DNA of 64,000 bases from Gemmatimonadota bacterium (GTDB taxonomy: Bacteria > Gemmatimonadota > Gemmatimonadetes > Longimicrobiales > Gaopeijiaceae): contig JAJDUP010000006.1 of the NCBI GenBank assembly GCA_022826565.1, positions 62,001 to 126,000 on the forward strand, in the 5' to 3' direction. Shown here piece after piece: positions 52,530 through 61,269 of this stretch. The stretch's first letter is position 1; every line of letters begins with the position of its first letter. The translations under genes and the position numbers were made by a program. The notes beneath the pieces were generated by a model. That model made no database searches. It was not told the origin of the DNA and was given only the letters and a program-made list of their open reading frames with translations.

Positions 52530-53861
52530 ATGTCCTCCGATCGATCTTTCGCGAGGCTCCCCGGTTTCCGGGACTTCGTGCCCGGCGAGTTCGCCATCCG
52601 CGACCACATCTTCTCCACCTGGCGCCGTGTGTCGCGACGCTATGGCTTTCAGGAATACGACGGCCCGCCGCTGGAACCCCTCGCGCTCTACGTCGAGAAG
52701 AGCGGCGCCGAGATCGTCGAACAGCTGTACAGTTTCCGTGACAAGGGAGGGCGCGAGGTCGCGATGCGCCCCGAGATGACCCCGTCGCTGGCCCGTATCC
52801 TGGCCGCCCACAGCCGGCGGATGCCCAAGCCGATCCGGTGGTTTTCGATCCCGCAGCTCTTCCGGTATGAGAGGAGCCAGCGCGGGCGCCTGCGCGAGCA
52901 CTTCCAGCTCAACGTCGACATCGTGGGTGAAGCCGGGGTGGCCGCAGACGCGGAGATCCTGGCCGTTGCGATCGACTCGGTCAGAGGGTTGGGGCTGACG
53001 GAGGGGGACTTTGTGGCGCGGGTGAACGACCGCCGCCTCGTAACCGAAGTCTTCGCTGCGCTCGGGGTCGATCCACCGCGCCACGCGGCCTGCCTGGCCG
53101 TGATCGACAAGGCCGGCCGGGCCGGCTCGGCCAAAACGAGGGCTGCCCTGGCCGGGCTGGACCTGGATGACTCCGCCGTCGCCGCCCTGACCGAACTCGC
53201 GGCCGACGGCTCCCTGGAGAACCTGCAGCGGCGCTTCGCGGACCGCGAGGCCGTGCTCTCGGCGCTTCAGCCTCTGCGGGAGCACCGTGCGATGCTCGAC
53301 GCCCTCGGCCTGGGCGCCTACCTCCAATTCGACTTCACCGTGGTCCGGGGCCTCGCCTACTACACGGGCATCGTCTTCGAGCTCTTCGACCGAGCCGGTG
53401 AACTACGCGCGATCTGCGGGGGTGGCCGCTACGACCGTCTCCTCGAGCTGGTCGGCGGCGAGCCCCTCCCCGCGGTCGGCTTCGGCATGGGCGATGTCGT
53501 CCTCGGCGAACTGCTGCGCGACCGCGGGCTGACGCCACTAACCGGGCCCGCCTGCGACTACCACATGATCTGGGTGACCCGCGAAGAGCGGGCCCCGGCG
53601 CTCGCGGCGGCGCAGCGGCTGCGTGAGGCGGGCTGCTCGGTCATGTACACCTTCAGGCCCCAGGGCGTGGCCAAACAGCTCAAGCAGGCAGCCCGCAACG
53701 GGGCGGCGCTTGCCGTCATCATCGGACCTGACGAGGCCGCCGCGGGTTCGGCGACGGTGCGCGACCTCGCCAGCGGCCATCAGGAGACCCGTACGCTCGA
53801 TGCCCTCTTCGCCGCGGCACGCGCCGGGACGGAAGCGGCTGGCGGAGGCGGGCAGCCGTGA
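52530..53861 (+). CDS. hisS: Histidyl-tRNA synthetase
   Basis: A 443-residue class II synthetase: LPGFRDFVPGEFAIRDHI, MRPEMTPSLARILA, motif 2 FRYERSQRGRLREHFQLNVD, the histidine loops LAYYTGIVFELF and motif 3 GGGRYDRLLELVGGEPLPAVGFG, and a C-terminal anticodon domain (YTFRPQGVAKQLKQAARNGA). ATG start from family alignment and from the promoter just upstream. GTGA overlap with the following small membrane protein. Confidence 0.96.
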   Translation: MSSDRSFARLPGFRDFVPGEFAIRDHIFSTWRRVSRRYGFQEYDGPPLEPLALYVEKSGAEIVEQLYSFRDKGGREVAMRPEMTPSLARILAAHSRRMPKPIRWFSIPQLFRYERSQRGRLREHFQLNVDIVGEAGVAADAEILAVAIDSVRGLGLTEGDFVARVNDRRLVTEVFAALGVDPPRHAACLAVIDKAGRAGSAKTRAALAGLDLDDSAVAALTELAADGSLENLQRRFADREAVLSALQPLREHRAMLDALGLGAYLQFDFTVVRGLAYYTGIVFELFDRAGELRAICGGGRYDRLLELVGGEPLPAVGFGMGDVVLGELLRDRGLTPLTGPACDYHMIWVTREERAPALAAAQRLREAGCSVMYTFRPQGVAKQLKQAARNGAALAVIIGPDEAAAGSATVRDLASGHQETRTLDALFAAARAGTEAAGGGGQP

Positions 53862-54181
53862 GCGATCACCGCGGCGCGCGCGGCCCCGGCGCGGACGATG
53901 CGAGAGCGGCCCGCAAGGTGATGAACCGCGCCATCCGCCGGCTGAACGTCCTCGAGTGGCTGCTGCTGGGGGCCGCTGCGATCGCCTCGCTGGCCGGAGG
54001 CTGGCTCGCCGCCCTACTGGGGCGGAGCGCTCTGGGCTTACCATTCAGAGGCACCTGGATGACCGCGTCGCTGCTGCTCTTTCTCATCCCCGGCGGGATC
54101 GCCTGGGCGGCGGAGCGGCGCAGCAGGAAGGCACCGCCGCCAAACGACAGCCCGGAAGACGACCGGAACCAACCCGAGTGA
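53858..54181 (+). CDS. Small membrane protein, function unknown
   Basis: A 107-residue protein I do not recognise: charged N-terminus of about 30 residues, two hydrophobic segments (LEWLLLGAAAIASLAGGWLAALLG and MTASLLLFLIPGGIAWAA) and a Pro/Asp/Arg-rich tail. The GTG start overlaps the hisS stop, and proS follows after 10 bp, so it is part of the operon. The size and two-helix layout recall AtpZ/AtpI-like proteins but no motif confirms it. Confidence 0.7.
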   Translation: MSDHRGARGPGADDARAARKVMNRAIRRLNVLEWLLLGAAAIASLAGGWLAALLGRSALGLPFRGTWMTASLLLFLIPGGIAWAAERRSRKAPPPNDSPEDDRNQPE

Positions 54182-54191
54182 CAAAGAGGCG

Positions 54192-55667
54192 ATGAGCAAG
54201 AGGAAGGGCGGGAAGAGGGGGCTGACCCCCCGCGCCGAGGATTTCAGCGCGTGGTACAACGAGGTCGTCCAGCAGGCCGAACTGGCCGATTATTCCCCCG
54301 TGCGCGGCAGCATGGTCATCCGGCCCTGGGGCTACGGGATCTGGGAGAACATGCAGCGCGCCCTCGACGACATGTTCAAGGCAACGGGACACCAGAACGC
54401 GTACTTCCCGCTGCTCATCCCGATGAGCTTCATCGAGCGCGAAAAGGAGCACGTCGAGGGCTTCAAGCCCGAGCTTGCGGTCGTCACCCACGCCGGCGGC
54501 AAGGAGCTGGACGAGCCGTACGTGGTTCGCCCCACCTCCGAGACGATCATCTACGCCATGTACGCCAAGTGGGTGCAGAGCTACCGCGACCTGCCGCTGC
54601 TGCTGAACCAGTGGGGCAACGTCATGCGCTGGGAGCTCCGCACCCGCCTCTTCCTGCGCACCTCGGAATTCCTCTGGCAGGAAGGGCACACCGCGCACGC
54701 CACCGCCGAAGAGGCCGAGGACGAAGCCCGCATGATTCTGGGCGTGTACCGCCGATTCATGGAGGAGTGGATCGCGATGCCTCCGCTCACCGGCCTGAAG
54801 AGCGAGGCGGAGAAGTTCGCCGGCGCCGTCCGCAGCTACGCCTGCGAGGCGCTCATGCAGGACCGCAAGGCACTGCAGGCCGGGACCTCCCACATGCTCG
54901 GCCAGAATTTCGCCCGGCAGTTCGGCCTCACCTTCCAGAACGAGGAGGGGAGGGAAGAGTACGCATGGAACACCTCCTGGGGCGTCTCGACGAGGCTGGT
55001 GGGCGGCATGGTGATGACCCACGGGGACGATGTCGGACTGGTGGTCCCGCCGAAGCTGGCGCCGACTCAGGTGATGGTCGTCCCGATCGCCCGCGGTGAC
55101 GATCAGGCAGCCGCGGTGATGAAGAAGGGGGATGAGATCGTCGAGGGCCTGCGCGGCCAGGGTGTGCGCGCCGCCATCGACCGCCGCCTGCACATGTCGC
55201 CGGGCGCGAAGTTCTTCGAATGGGAGCGCAAGGGCGTTCCGGTTCGGGTGGAGCTCGGGCCGCGGGACCTGGCGCGTGGCGAGGCGGTGGTGGCCGTCCG
55301 CGTGAACGAGGATGGCGCGCCCCGCAAGGAGGCCATGTCCGACGCGCAGGTGGTCGCGGGCATGAATGACCGGCTGGACGCGCTGCAGGCCCGGCTCCTG
55401 GAGGCGGCGATCGCCAGACGGGAGGCCGCGACCCACCGGGGGGAGGTGTCCTCGGTGGACGAGCTGGGGGAGCTGCTCGACAGCGGTGCCGGCTTCGTCC
55501 ATTCCGGCTGGAGCGGCGATCCCGACGTCGAGGCGCGCGTCAAGGACGCCACCAGGGCCACGATACGCGTGATCCCCGGCGAGGAGTTCCGTTCCGCCTC
55601 GGCCCCCGCGCGCTGCGTGGGAGGCGGTTCGGCGCAGATGGAAGTGGTGTGGGCGCGCGCGTACTGA
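54192..55667 (+). CDS. proS: Prolyl-tRNA synthetase, archaeal/eukaryote-type (type 3)
   Basis: A 491-residue class II synthetase. GSMVIRPWGYGIWENMQRALDD, VVRPTSETIIYAMYAKWV, MRWELRTRLFLRTSEFLWQEGHTAHA (motif 2) and TSWGVSTRLVGGMVMTHGDD (motif 3) match the shorter archaeal-like ProRS that lacks the INS editing domain of bacterial-type enzymes. The C-terminal extension ends in the family domain (EFRSASAPARCVGGGS). It charges tRNA-Pro; without INS, mischarged Ala-tRNA-Pro would need another editing factor. lysA overlaps its end by 19 bp. Confidence 0.96.
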   Translation: MSKRKGGKRGLTPRAEDFSAWYNEVVQQAELADYSPVRGSMVIRPWGYGIWENMQRALDDMFKATGHQNAYFPLLIPMSFIEREKEHVEGFKPELAVVTHAGGKELDEPYVVRPTSETIIYAMYAKWVQSYRDLPLLLNQWGNVMRWELRTRLFLRTSEFLWQEGHTAHATAEEAEDEARMILGVYRRFMEEWIAMPPLTGLKSEAEKFAGAVRSYACEALMQDRKALQAGTSHMLGQNFARQFGLTFQNEEGREEYAWNTSWGVSTRLVGGMVMTHGDDVGLVVPPKLAPTQVMVVPIARGDDQAAAVMKKGDEIVEGLRGQGVRAAIDRRLHMSPGAKFFEWERKGVPVRVELGPRDLARGEAVVAVRVNEDGAPRKEAMSDAQVVAGMNDRLDALQARLLEAAIARREAATHRGEVSSVDELGELLDSGAGFVHSGWSGDPDVEARVKDATRATIRVIPGEEFRSASAPARCVGGGSAQMEVVWARAY

Positions 55668-56944
55668 GCACCGGGCGGCCGCCCTTCCCGCGGTTGGGGG
55701 GCGTGCTCCACTGCGGCTCGCACTCGCTCGAAACGCTGGCGGACGACCACGACACGCCCCTCTACGTCTACGACGGTGCCCGGGCTCTGGAGCGTCTGAG
55801 CGCCGTGCGCGCCGCCTTTGCGGGCGTCGACCTGCTCGTCGCCTATTCCATCAAGGCCAACCCCAATCTGGCGCTGCTGAAGCTGTTCGCCGACGCCGGC
55901 GCCGGCGCCGACATCGTCAGTGGCGGGGAACTCTACTGCGCGCTGGAGGCCGGCATCGCGCCGGGCCGGATCGTGTTCGCCGGAGTGGGCAAGACCCGCA
56001 CCGAGATGGGCTACGCGCTGAAGTCGGGAATCCGCGGCTTCCACGTCGAGAGCTCGCAGGAACTGGATGCACTGGCCTCGGTTGCCGGCGAATTGGGGGC
56101 ACAGGCCCCCGTGGCGGTCCGCGTGAATCCGGATGTGGACAGTCCGACCCACGAATTCACGCGCACCGGGCACGCAGCCGCGAAGTTCGGGGTATCGCCG
56201 CCAAGGGCGCTGGAGCTCTATCGGCGGATCGCGGGGCACGCCGGCCTGCGCGCGGTCGGGATCGACGTTCACATCGGATCGCAGGTGCGCGACCCCGGTC
56301 CCTTCCTGCACGCGCTCGACGTGGTGCTCGAGGTGGCCGGCCGGGCGCGCCGCGAAACGGGAACCGCACTGGAGTACGTCGACCTCGGGGGCGGTTTCGG
56401 GATCGAAGACGCCGTGGGAGGCGAGATCGACCTTCGCGGACTCGGCCGTGAGGTGGCCGCACGAATCGCCGCCGCGCCCGGCCGCGCCCCGGGCCGCCCT
56501 CTCGAACTCATCGTCGAACCCGGCCGCTTCCTTGTCGGCGACGCGGGGGTGCTCGTCACGCGGGTCATCTATGTGAAGCGCAGCGGCGGCAAGACCTTCG
56601 TCGTGACCGACGCAGGGATGACGGAACTCATCCGCCCCAGCCACTACGGCGGCGAGCACGCGATCGTCCCGGTGAGGGAAGACGGCCACGGCAGTCCCCG
56701 GCAGGTCGACATCGTCGGGCCGGTGTGCGAGCAGGGGGACTTCCTGGCCCGGGACCGCCGCCTGCCGCTCCCGCGCCCCGGCGCGCTCCTCTGCGTCCAG
56801 CAGGCAGGCGCCTACGCCTTCGCCATGGCCTCCAACTACAACTCCCGGCCGCGGCCCGCCGAAGTCCTCGTGCACGGCGGCCGCGCCACCCTCGTCCGCC
56901 GCCGCGAGCGGTACAGCGACCTCATCCGCGGCCAACGCACATGA
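55649..56944 (+). CDS. lysA: Diaminopimelate decarboxylase
   Basis: A 431-residue fold-III PLP enzyme: [15 protein letters not shown] with Lys69, [53 protein letters not shown] and the C-terminal [10 protein letters not shown] supplying the active Cys, then [21 protein letters not shown]. It makes lysine from meso-diaminopimelate. GTG start within proS; neighbouring in-frame GTG at 55646 is also possible. Stop overlaps the guaA ATG. Confidence 0.96.
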   Translation: MGARVLSTGRPPFPRLGGVLHCGSHSLETLADDHDTPLYVYDGARALERLSAVRAAFAGVDLLVAYSIKANPNLALLKLFADAGAGADIVSGGELYCALEAGIAPGRIVFAGVGKTRTEMGYALKSGIRGFHVESSQELDALASVAGELGAQAPVAVRVNPDVDSPTHEFTRTGHAAAKFGVSPPRALELYRRIAGHAGLRAVGIDVHIGSQVRDPGPFLHALDVVLEVAGRARRETGTALEYVDLGGGFGIEDAVGGEIDLRGLGREVAARIAAAPGRAPGRPLELIVEPGRFLVGDAGVLVTRVIYVKRSGGKTFVVTDAGMTELIRPSHYGGEHAIVPVREDGHGSPRQVDIVGPVCEQGDFLARDRRLPLPRPGALLCVQQAGAYAFAMASNYNSRPRPAEVLVHGGRATLVRRRERYSDLIRGQRT

Positions 56945-58518
56945 CCGTGCGCGTCTCCACCGCCGTCAGCGCGGCCCACAGCCGCATCCTCGTCATCGAC
57001 TACGGCTCCCAGTTCACGCAGCTCATCGCGCGCCGCATCCGCGAAGCCAACGTCTACTGCGAGATCCACCCCCCCACGCGATCGGCGGAGTGGGTCCGCC
57101 GCTGGTCTCCCGACGGAATCGTCCTCTCGGGCGGCCCGTCCTCCGTCTACGACGACGACGTCCCCGAACTCGACCCCGGCCTCCTCACCCTTGGCGTGCC
57201 GGTCCTGGGCATCTGCTACGGCATGCAGCTCCTGGCCCAGCACGAAGGCGGCCGGGTCGTGCACGGCAAGCGCGAGTACGGCCGGGCGAGCCTGAGCGTC
57301 ACGGATCCGGGCAACGATCTCTTCCACGGCTTCGACTCAGCCGCCGACATCACCGTCTGGTGCTCCCACGGCGACCACGTCGACGAGCCTCCTCCCGGCT
57401 TCGTGACCATCGCGGCCACCGGCGACCTCCCCGTAGCCGCCTTCCGCGCCCGCACCCGCCCCCTCTACGGCGTCCAGTTCCACCCGGAGGTCGCTCACAC
57501 CCCCCGCGGCCAGGAGATCGTCGACAACTTCCTCTTCCGCATCTGCGGCTGCAGCCCCGACTGGACCGCGGGCGCCTTCGTGGCCGAGTCGGTCGAACGG
57601 ATCCGGCAGGCGGTCGGCGGCGACCAAGTCATCTGCGGGCTCTCCGGCGGCGTGGACTCGTCGGTGGCGGCCGCGCTCGTGCACCGCGCGATCGGCGACC
57701 AGCTCACCTGCATCTTCGTCGACACGGGGATGATGCGGATGAACGAGCGTGAAGGCGTCGAGCGGACCTTCCGCGAACACATGGGAATCCGCCTCGAGGT
57801 CGTCGAGGCCGCCGAAGAGTTCCTCACTCCGCTGGAGGGCGTCGAGGACCCCGAGCGCAAGCGCAGGATCATCGGCGAGACCTTCATCCGCGTCTTCGAG
57901 CGCACCACGCGCGAACTGGGCACGAACGCGCGCTTCCTGGTCCAGGGCACGCTCTACCCGGACGTGATCGAATCGCTCGCCGTGCGCGGTCCATCGGCGA
58001 CGATCAAGACTCACCACAACGTCGGTGGCCTCCCCGACGACATGCCCTTCGAGCTGATCGAGCCGCTCCGCGAACTCTTCAAGGACGAGGTCCGCAGCGT
58101 CGGCCGCACCCTCGAACTCGACGAGGCCTTCATCCGCCGCCACCCCTTCCCGGGGCCGGGCCTCGCCATCCGGGTACTGGGCCCCGTCTCCGAGGAACGC
58201 CTCCGCATCCTGCGCCTCACCGACGCGATCTACCTCGAAGAGATCGAGGCCGCGGGGCTCTACGACGAAATCTGGCAGGCGTTCGCGGTGCTGCTGCCCG
58301 TGCGCTCGGTGGGCGTCATGGGCGACAGCCGCACCTACGAGCACGTCGTCGCGCTGCGCGCCGTCACCTCCCGCGACGGCATGACCGCCGACTGGTATCC
58401 GTACGACCCCGAATTCCTGGCCCGCGTGTCGACCCGCATCATCAACGAGGTCACGGGGGTGAACCGGGTGACCTACGACATCAGTTCGAAGCCGCCGGCG
58501 ACGATCGAGTGGGAGTGA
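56941..58518 (+). CDS. guaA: GMP synthase (glutamine-hydrolysing)
   Basis: A 525-residue enzyme: class I amidotransferase with [12 protein letters not shown] (Cys92) and FHPEVAHT (His, Glu), ATP pyrophosphatase loop [16 protein letters not shown], and the dimerisation domain ending in [18 protein letters not shown]. It converts XMP to GMP. Last gene of the accD-guaA run; converges on the small lipoprotein gene 89 bp away. Confidence 0.98.
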   Translation: MTVRVSTAVSAAHSRILVIDYGSQFTQLIARRIREANVYCEIHPPTRSAEWVRRWSPDGIVLSGGPSSVYDDDVPELDPGLLTLGVPVLGICYGMQLLAQHEGGRVVHGKREYGRASLSVTDPGNDLFHGFDSAADITVWCSHGDHVDEPPPGFVTIAATGDLPVAAFRARTRPLYGVQFHPEVAHTPRGQEIVDNFLFRICGCSPDWTAGAFVAESVERIRQAVGGDQVICGLSGGVDSSVAAALVHRAIGDQLTCIFVDTGMMRMNEREGVERTFREHMGIRLEVVEAAEEFLTPLEGVEDPERKRRIIGETFIRVFERTTRELGTNARFLVQGTLYPDVIESLAVRGPSATIKTHHNVGGLPDDMPFELIEPLRELFKDEVRSVGRTLELDEAFIRRHPFPGPGLAIRVLGPVSEERLRILRLTDAIYLEEIEAAGLYDEIWQAFAVLLPVRSVGVMGDSRTYEHVVALRAVTSRDGMTADWYPYDPEFLARVSTRIINEVTGVNRVTYDISSKPPATIEWE

Positions 58519-58567
58519 GGGCGGCGACCCGTTCCCGGCACGGTCCCTGAACCGCCCGGGCCCGTAG

Positions 58568-58600
58568 CCGCACCCCCCCGAGGGGCGCCGCCGGGGGCGG
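58568..58600. other. GC-rich hairpin between convergent guaA and lipoprotein gene
   Basis: CCGCACCCCC and GGGGGCGG can form a long GC stem in the 89-bp convergent gap. No T-tract lies beside it, so factor-independent termination is not assured; it may act as a bidirectional transcript-end stabiliser. Confidence 0.4.
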
Positions 58601-58607
58601 ATGCCCT

Positions 58608-58925
58608 CTACCGCTCCGTATCCCCGCTGCTCAGCTCGGTGATCCGGTTCTGGACCTCGGTCCATACCCCTTCCATGTACACCGGGTCGCCGCCGTGCAC
58701 CTCCGCGAAGGTCACCAGGTCCTCCGCGACGACCCCCATTGCGGCCAGCACGCTGTCCCGGTCCGCGTCGGGGATCACCGCCCCGGGGGACCGCAACTCA
58801 GCCACGCGCAGCGCCACGTAGGTCTGCACGAAGACCTCACGATCGATCGTCACGGGAGCTTCCGGACCGCAGCCGGCGGCGGCGAGCGCCACCGCTGCGG
58901 CTACGAGTCCCGCCAGCGCCCTCAA
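58608..58925 (-). CDS. Small putative lipoprotein coupled to the OPT transporter
   Basis: A 105-residue protein: LRALAGLVAAAVALAAAGCG is a lipoprotein signal with lipobox AAGC (Cys19), followed by a helical ~85-residue domain (TIDREVFVQTYVALRVAELR, DSVLAAMGVVAEDLVTFAEVHG). The TTG at 58925 is supported by GGGAGGGG five bases upstream and by the TTGA overlap with the transporter stop. The mature domain recalls small DUF4296-like lipoproteins but I am not sure. The coupling suggests it works with, or is made in proportion to, the transporter. Confidence 0.75.
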   Translation of the reverse strand: MRALAGLVAAAVALAAAGCGPEAPVTIDREVFVQTYVALRVAELRSPGAVIPDADRDSVLAAMGVVAEDLVTFAEVHGGDPVYMEGVWTEVQNRITELSSGDTER

Positions 58926-60931
58926 GTCCGCCCCTCCCGCGTGGCCGCCCGCCACAGCAACCAGCAGAGCCCGGCGAAGGCCGCCGTCCCGACGATGCTC
59001 GAGACCACAGCAAAGCGCGCGTCCATCCACGCGTGCCCGACCTGCCATATCGACGCGGCTCCCGGATCGCCCGTGACCTGCGTCACCGCATAGATAGCGC
59101 CGCCGATCAGGACACCCACCAGCGCCGCCCCGGCGATCAGCCCGGAGGCGAACAGCACGCCCCGCTCGCGCTTGTCGGCCAGCACGCTCACCCCGTCCTC
59201 GTCCTCGCCCGCGTCCTCGTACTTCCTCGTCAGTGCTCTGCGGATCAGCCCCCCGATCAGAATCGGCGTCATCAGCGAGACCGGGAGGTACACGCCCACC
59301 GCGAAGGCCAGCGAGGGCAGCTTGAAGACGAACTCGACGACCAGGGCGAGCCCTATCCCGATGAACACGAAGGTCCAGGGCAGCGACGCGTTCAGCACGC
59401 CGTCGATCACCAGGCTCATCAGCGTCGCCTGGGGAGCGGGGAGCCCGTCCACCGTGCCGATCCCATAGGACTCGTTGAGCACGATCAGTACGAAGCCGAT
59501 CGTGACGGCGCACGAAAGCACGCCCAGCATCTCGCCGACCTGCATGCGCTTCGGGGTAGCCCCCACCAGGAAGCCCGTCTTCAGGTCCTGCGAGGTGTCG
59601 CCCGCCGCGGCCGCCGAGATGCACACCACCGCGCCCACCGCAAGCACCGCGACCTTGGTCCCGGCGCCGCCGTCGTTCAGCCCCAGCGCCACCCAGATGA
59701 GCGAGGTCAGCAGCAGCGCGGCGATCGTCATCCCCGACACCGGGTTCGACGACGACCCGATCAGCCCCACGATCCGGCTCGACACCGTCACGAAGAAGAA
59801 GCTGAAGACCACGATCAGCAGCGCGCCCAGGATGTTCACCGGCACGCCCGGCCAGAGCCACAGCGCCACCGCCATCAGCGCCGCCAGCGCCAGCACCAGC
59901 TTCATCGGCAGATCCTGCTGGGTGCGCGGCAACGCACCGCCGGCGCTTCCGCCCACATGGCCCATGCCGAGCTTGATGGACTCGATGATCGTCGGAAGGG
60001 ACTTGATCAGCGTCACGATGCCGGCGCAGCCCACCGCGCCCGCTCCCACATAGCGCAGGTAGTAGCTCCAGATCTCGGCCGAGGCCAGCGACGACATCGG
60101 ATCCGAGGCCGGATAGACCACGCTGTCGCCGCCCCACAGGTTGATCGCGGGGATCATGATCAGCCACGAGAGCGCGCTCCCTCCGAACATGATCGCCGCG
60201 ATGCGGGGCCCGATGATGAATCCCACGCCGAGCAGCTCCGGCGTGAAGTCGCCTCCGATCTGGGCCTTGGCGGGCAGCCGCACATGGGGTCCCTCGTTCC
60301 AGAGGCCGAGCCCGTTGCCGTTCGCCAGCGCCTGGTAGAGCGCGCCGATACCCAGGCCGGAGAAGAGGAGCTTGGCCTTGCCGCCGCCCGTGTCTCCCGC
60401 CACCTGCACCTCGGCGCAGGCCGTGCCTTCCGGATATGGGAGCTTCCCGTGCTCGCGCGAGATCAGATAGCGTCTGAGCGGGATCATGAACAGCACCCCG
60501 AGCAGGCCGCCGAAGGCCGCGATCACCGATACCTGGACCAGGTCGACCATGATCGTCGGGTCGGTGCGCTGCCAGATGAAGAGCGCGGGCAGCGTGAAGA
60601 TCACGCCTGCCGCGACCGATTCACCCGCCGACCCGATCGTCTGCACCATGTTGGTCTCGAGGATCGTCCCGCGCCTGAAGGCACGGAAGATCGCCACCGC
60701 CATGACCGCGGCCGGGATCGAGGCGCTCACCGTCAGCCCGACGCGCAGCCCCAGGTAGGCGTTGGCCGCCCCGAAGACGACCGCCATCAGGATCCCGATC
60801 ACCACCGCCTTGACGGTGAACTCCGCCATCGACTGCGAGGCCGGAACATACGGCCGGTACTCGCTGCCCGGGACCACTTCGTACGCTTCAGGGGGAAGGC
60901 CCTTCTGGGCCGGCGGATCCACCGATGCCAT
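58922..60931 (-). CDS. OPT family oligopeptide transporter
   Basis: A 669-residue polytopic protein with about 15 membrane segments. Family signatures include FTVKAVVIGILMAVVFGAANAYLGLRVG, REHGKLPYPEGTACAEV, LLGVGFIIGPRIAAIMFGGSALSWL, AAAAGDTSQDLKTGFLVGATPKRMQ and SFFFVTVSSRIVGLIGSSSNPVSGM. Bacterial members import peptides or metal chelates by proton symport; the substrate is not predictable. The ATG at 60931 is preceded by GAGAGAGGA; longer in-frame readings run into the repeat-bearing intergenic region. Divergent from clpB. Confidence 0.93.
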   Translation of the reverse strand: MASVDPPAQKGLPPEAYEVVPGSEYRPYVPASQSMAEFTVKAVVIGILMAVVFGAANAYLGLRVGLTVSASIPAAVMAVAIFRAFRRGTILETNMVQTIGSAGESVAAGVIFTLPALFIWQRTDPTIMVDLVQVSVIAAFGGLLGVLFMIPLRRYLISREHGKLPYPEGTACAEVQVAGDTGGGKAKLLFSGLGIGALYQALANGNGLGLWNEGPHVRLPAKAQIGGDFTPELLGVGFIIGPRIAAIMFGGSALSWLIMIPAINLWGGDSVVYPASDPMSSLASAEIWSYYLRYVGAGAVGCAGIVTLIKSLPTIIESIKLGMGHVGGSAGGALPRTQQDLPMKLVLALAALMAVALWLWPGVPVNILGALLIVVFSFFFVTVSSRIVGLIGSSSNPVSGMTIAALLLTSLIWVALGLNDGGAGTKVAVLAVGAVVCISAAAAGDTSQDLKTGFLVGATPKRMQVGEMLGVLSCAVTIGFVLIVLNESYGIGTVDGLPAPQATLMSLVIDGVLNASLPWTFVFIGIGLALVVEFVFKLPSLAFAVGVYLPVSLMTPILIGGLIRRALTRKYEDAGEDEDGVSVLADKRERGVLFASGLIAGAALVGVLIGGAIYAVTQVTGDPGAASIWQVGHAWMDARFAVVSSIVGTAAFAGLCWLLWRAATREGRT

Positions 60932-61072
60932 GGGGATGTCCTCTCTCAGGGTTGTCGTGCGCACCGGGCCCGGCCCGGGACTGCGTCGGGCTCGCTCGCA
61001 AGGCGCTGCCCCCGGTCGTGGCCCGAATCTTCCATGATATGACGCGACAGGGCGCGCGGCACCGCCGGGAAT

Positions 61073-61235
61073 CTGCCGTTTTGGCCGGCCGGCACCGGCC
61101 GTTTTGACAGACTTCCGCCATTTCGGCAGACATTCTGCCATTCTGGCCGATGCCTGCCCGACCGGTGACCGGACAACCTGCCAAACCGGCCGGTGCCGAT
61201 GGCCCCGCGCACTGCGGACCCTGCCAAAGTGGCAG
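61073..61235. repeat. Cluster of seven CTGCC-N5-GGCAG-like inverted repeats between OPT gene and clpB
   Basis: Copies start at 61073 (CTGCCGTTTTGGCCG), 61096 (CGGCCGTTTTGACAG), 61115 (CCGCCATTTCGGCAG), 61135 (CTGCCATTCTGGCCG), 61154 (degenerate, CTGCCCGACCGGTGA), 61178 (CTGCCAAACCGGCCG) and 61221 (CTGCCAAAGTGGCAG, perfect palindrome). Spacing is 19-24 bp, about two helical turns, except 43 bp before the last, which lies 34 bp from the clpB ATG. The centre is A/T-rich in most copies. The pattern points to cooperative binding of a dimeric regulator controlling clpB, and possibly the divergent transporter. It does not match CIRCE, HAIR, CtsR or a sigma-54 promoter. The remainder of the 338-bp gap (60932-61072) shows only a weak minus-strand TATCAT at 61034-61039 as a possible transporter -10. 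Confidence 0.75.
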
Positions 61236-61269
61236 TTTTCTGAAACGAATCGCAACAGGAGTCCGACAT

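Noticed and set aside
58739..61042. A 767-codon plus-strand frame opposite the OPT transporter
   Set aside because: Composition is His/Arg/Asp-rich as expected for the antisense of a hydrophobic membrane protein; the minus-strand transporter has clear family motifs.
61073..61235. CRISPR array
   Set aside because: The 15-bp units are imperfect palindromes with 4-9 bp between most of them, far too short for spacers, and no cas gene is nearby.
61231..61250. Sigma-54 promoter (GG-N10-GC) before clpB
   Set aside because: GG at 61231-61232 is not followed by GC at the required distance, and the TGGCAG is part of the inverted-repeat cluster.
60932..61269. CIRCE or HAIR heat-shock operators before clpB
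   Set aside because: No TTAGCACTC/GAGTGCTAA or CTTGAGT/ACTCAAG pairs are present.
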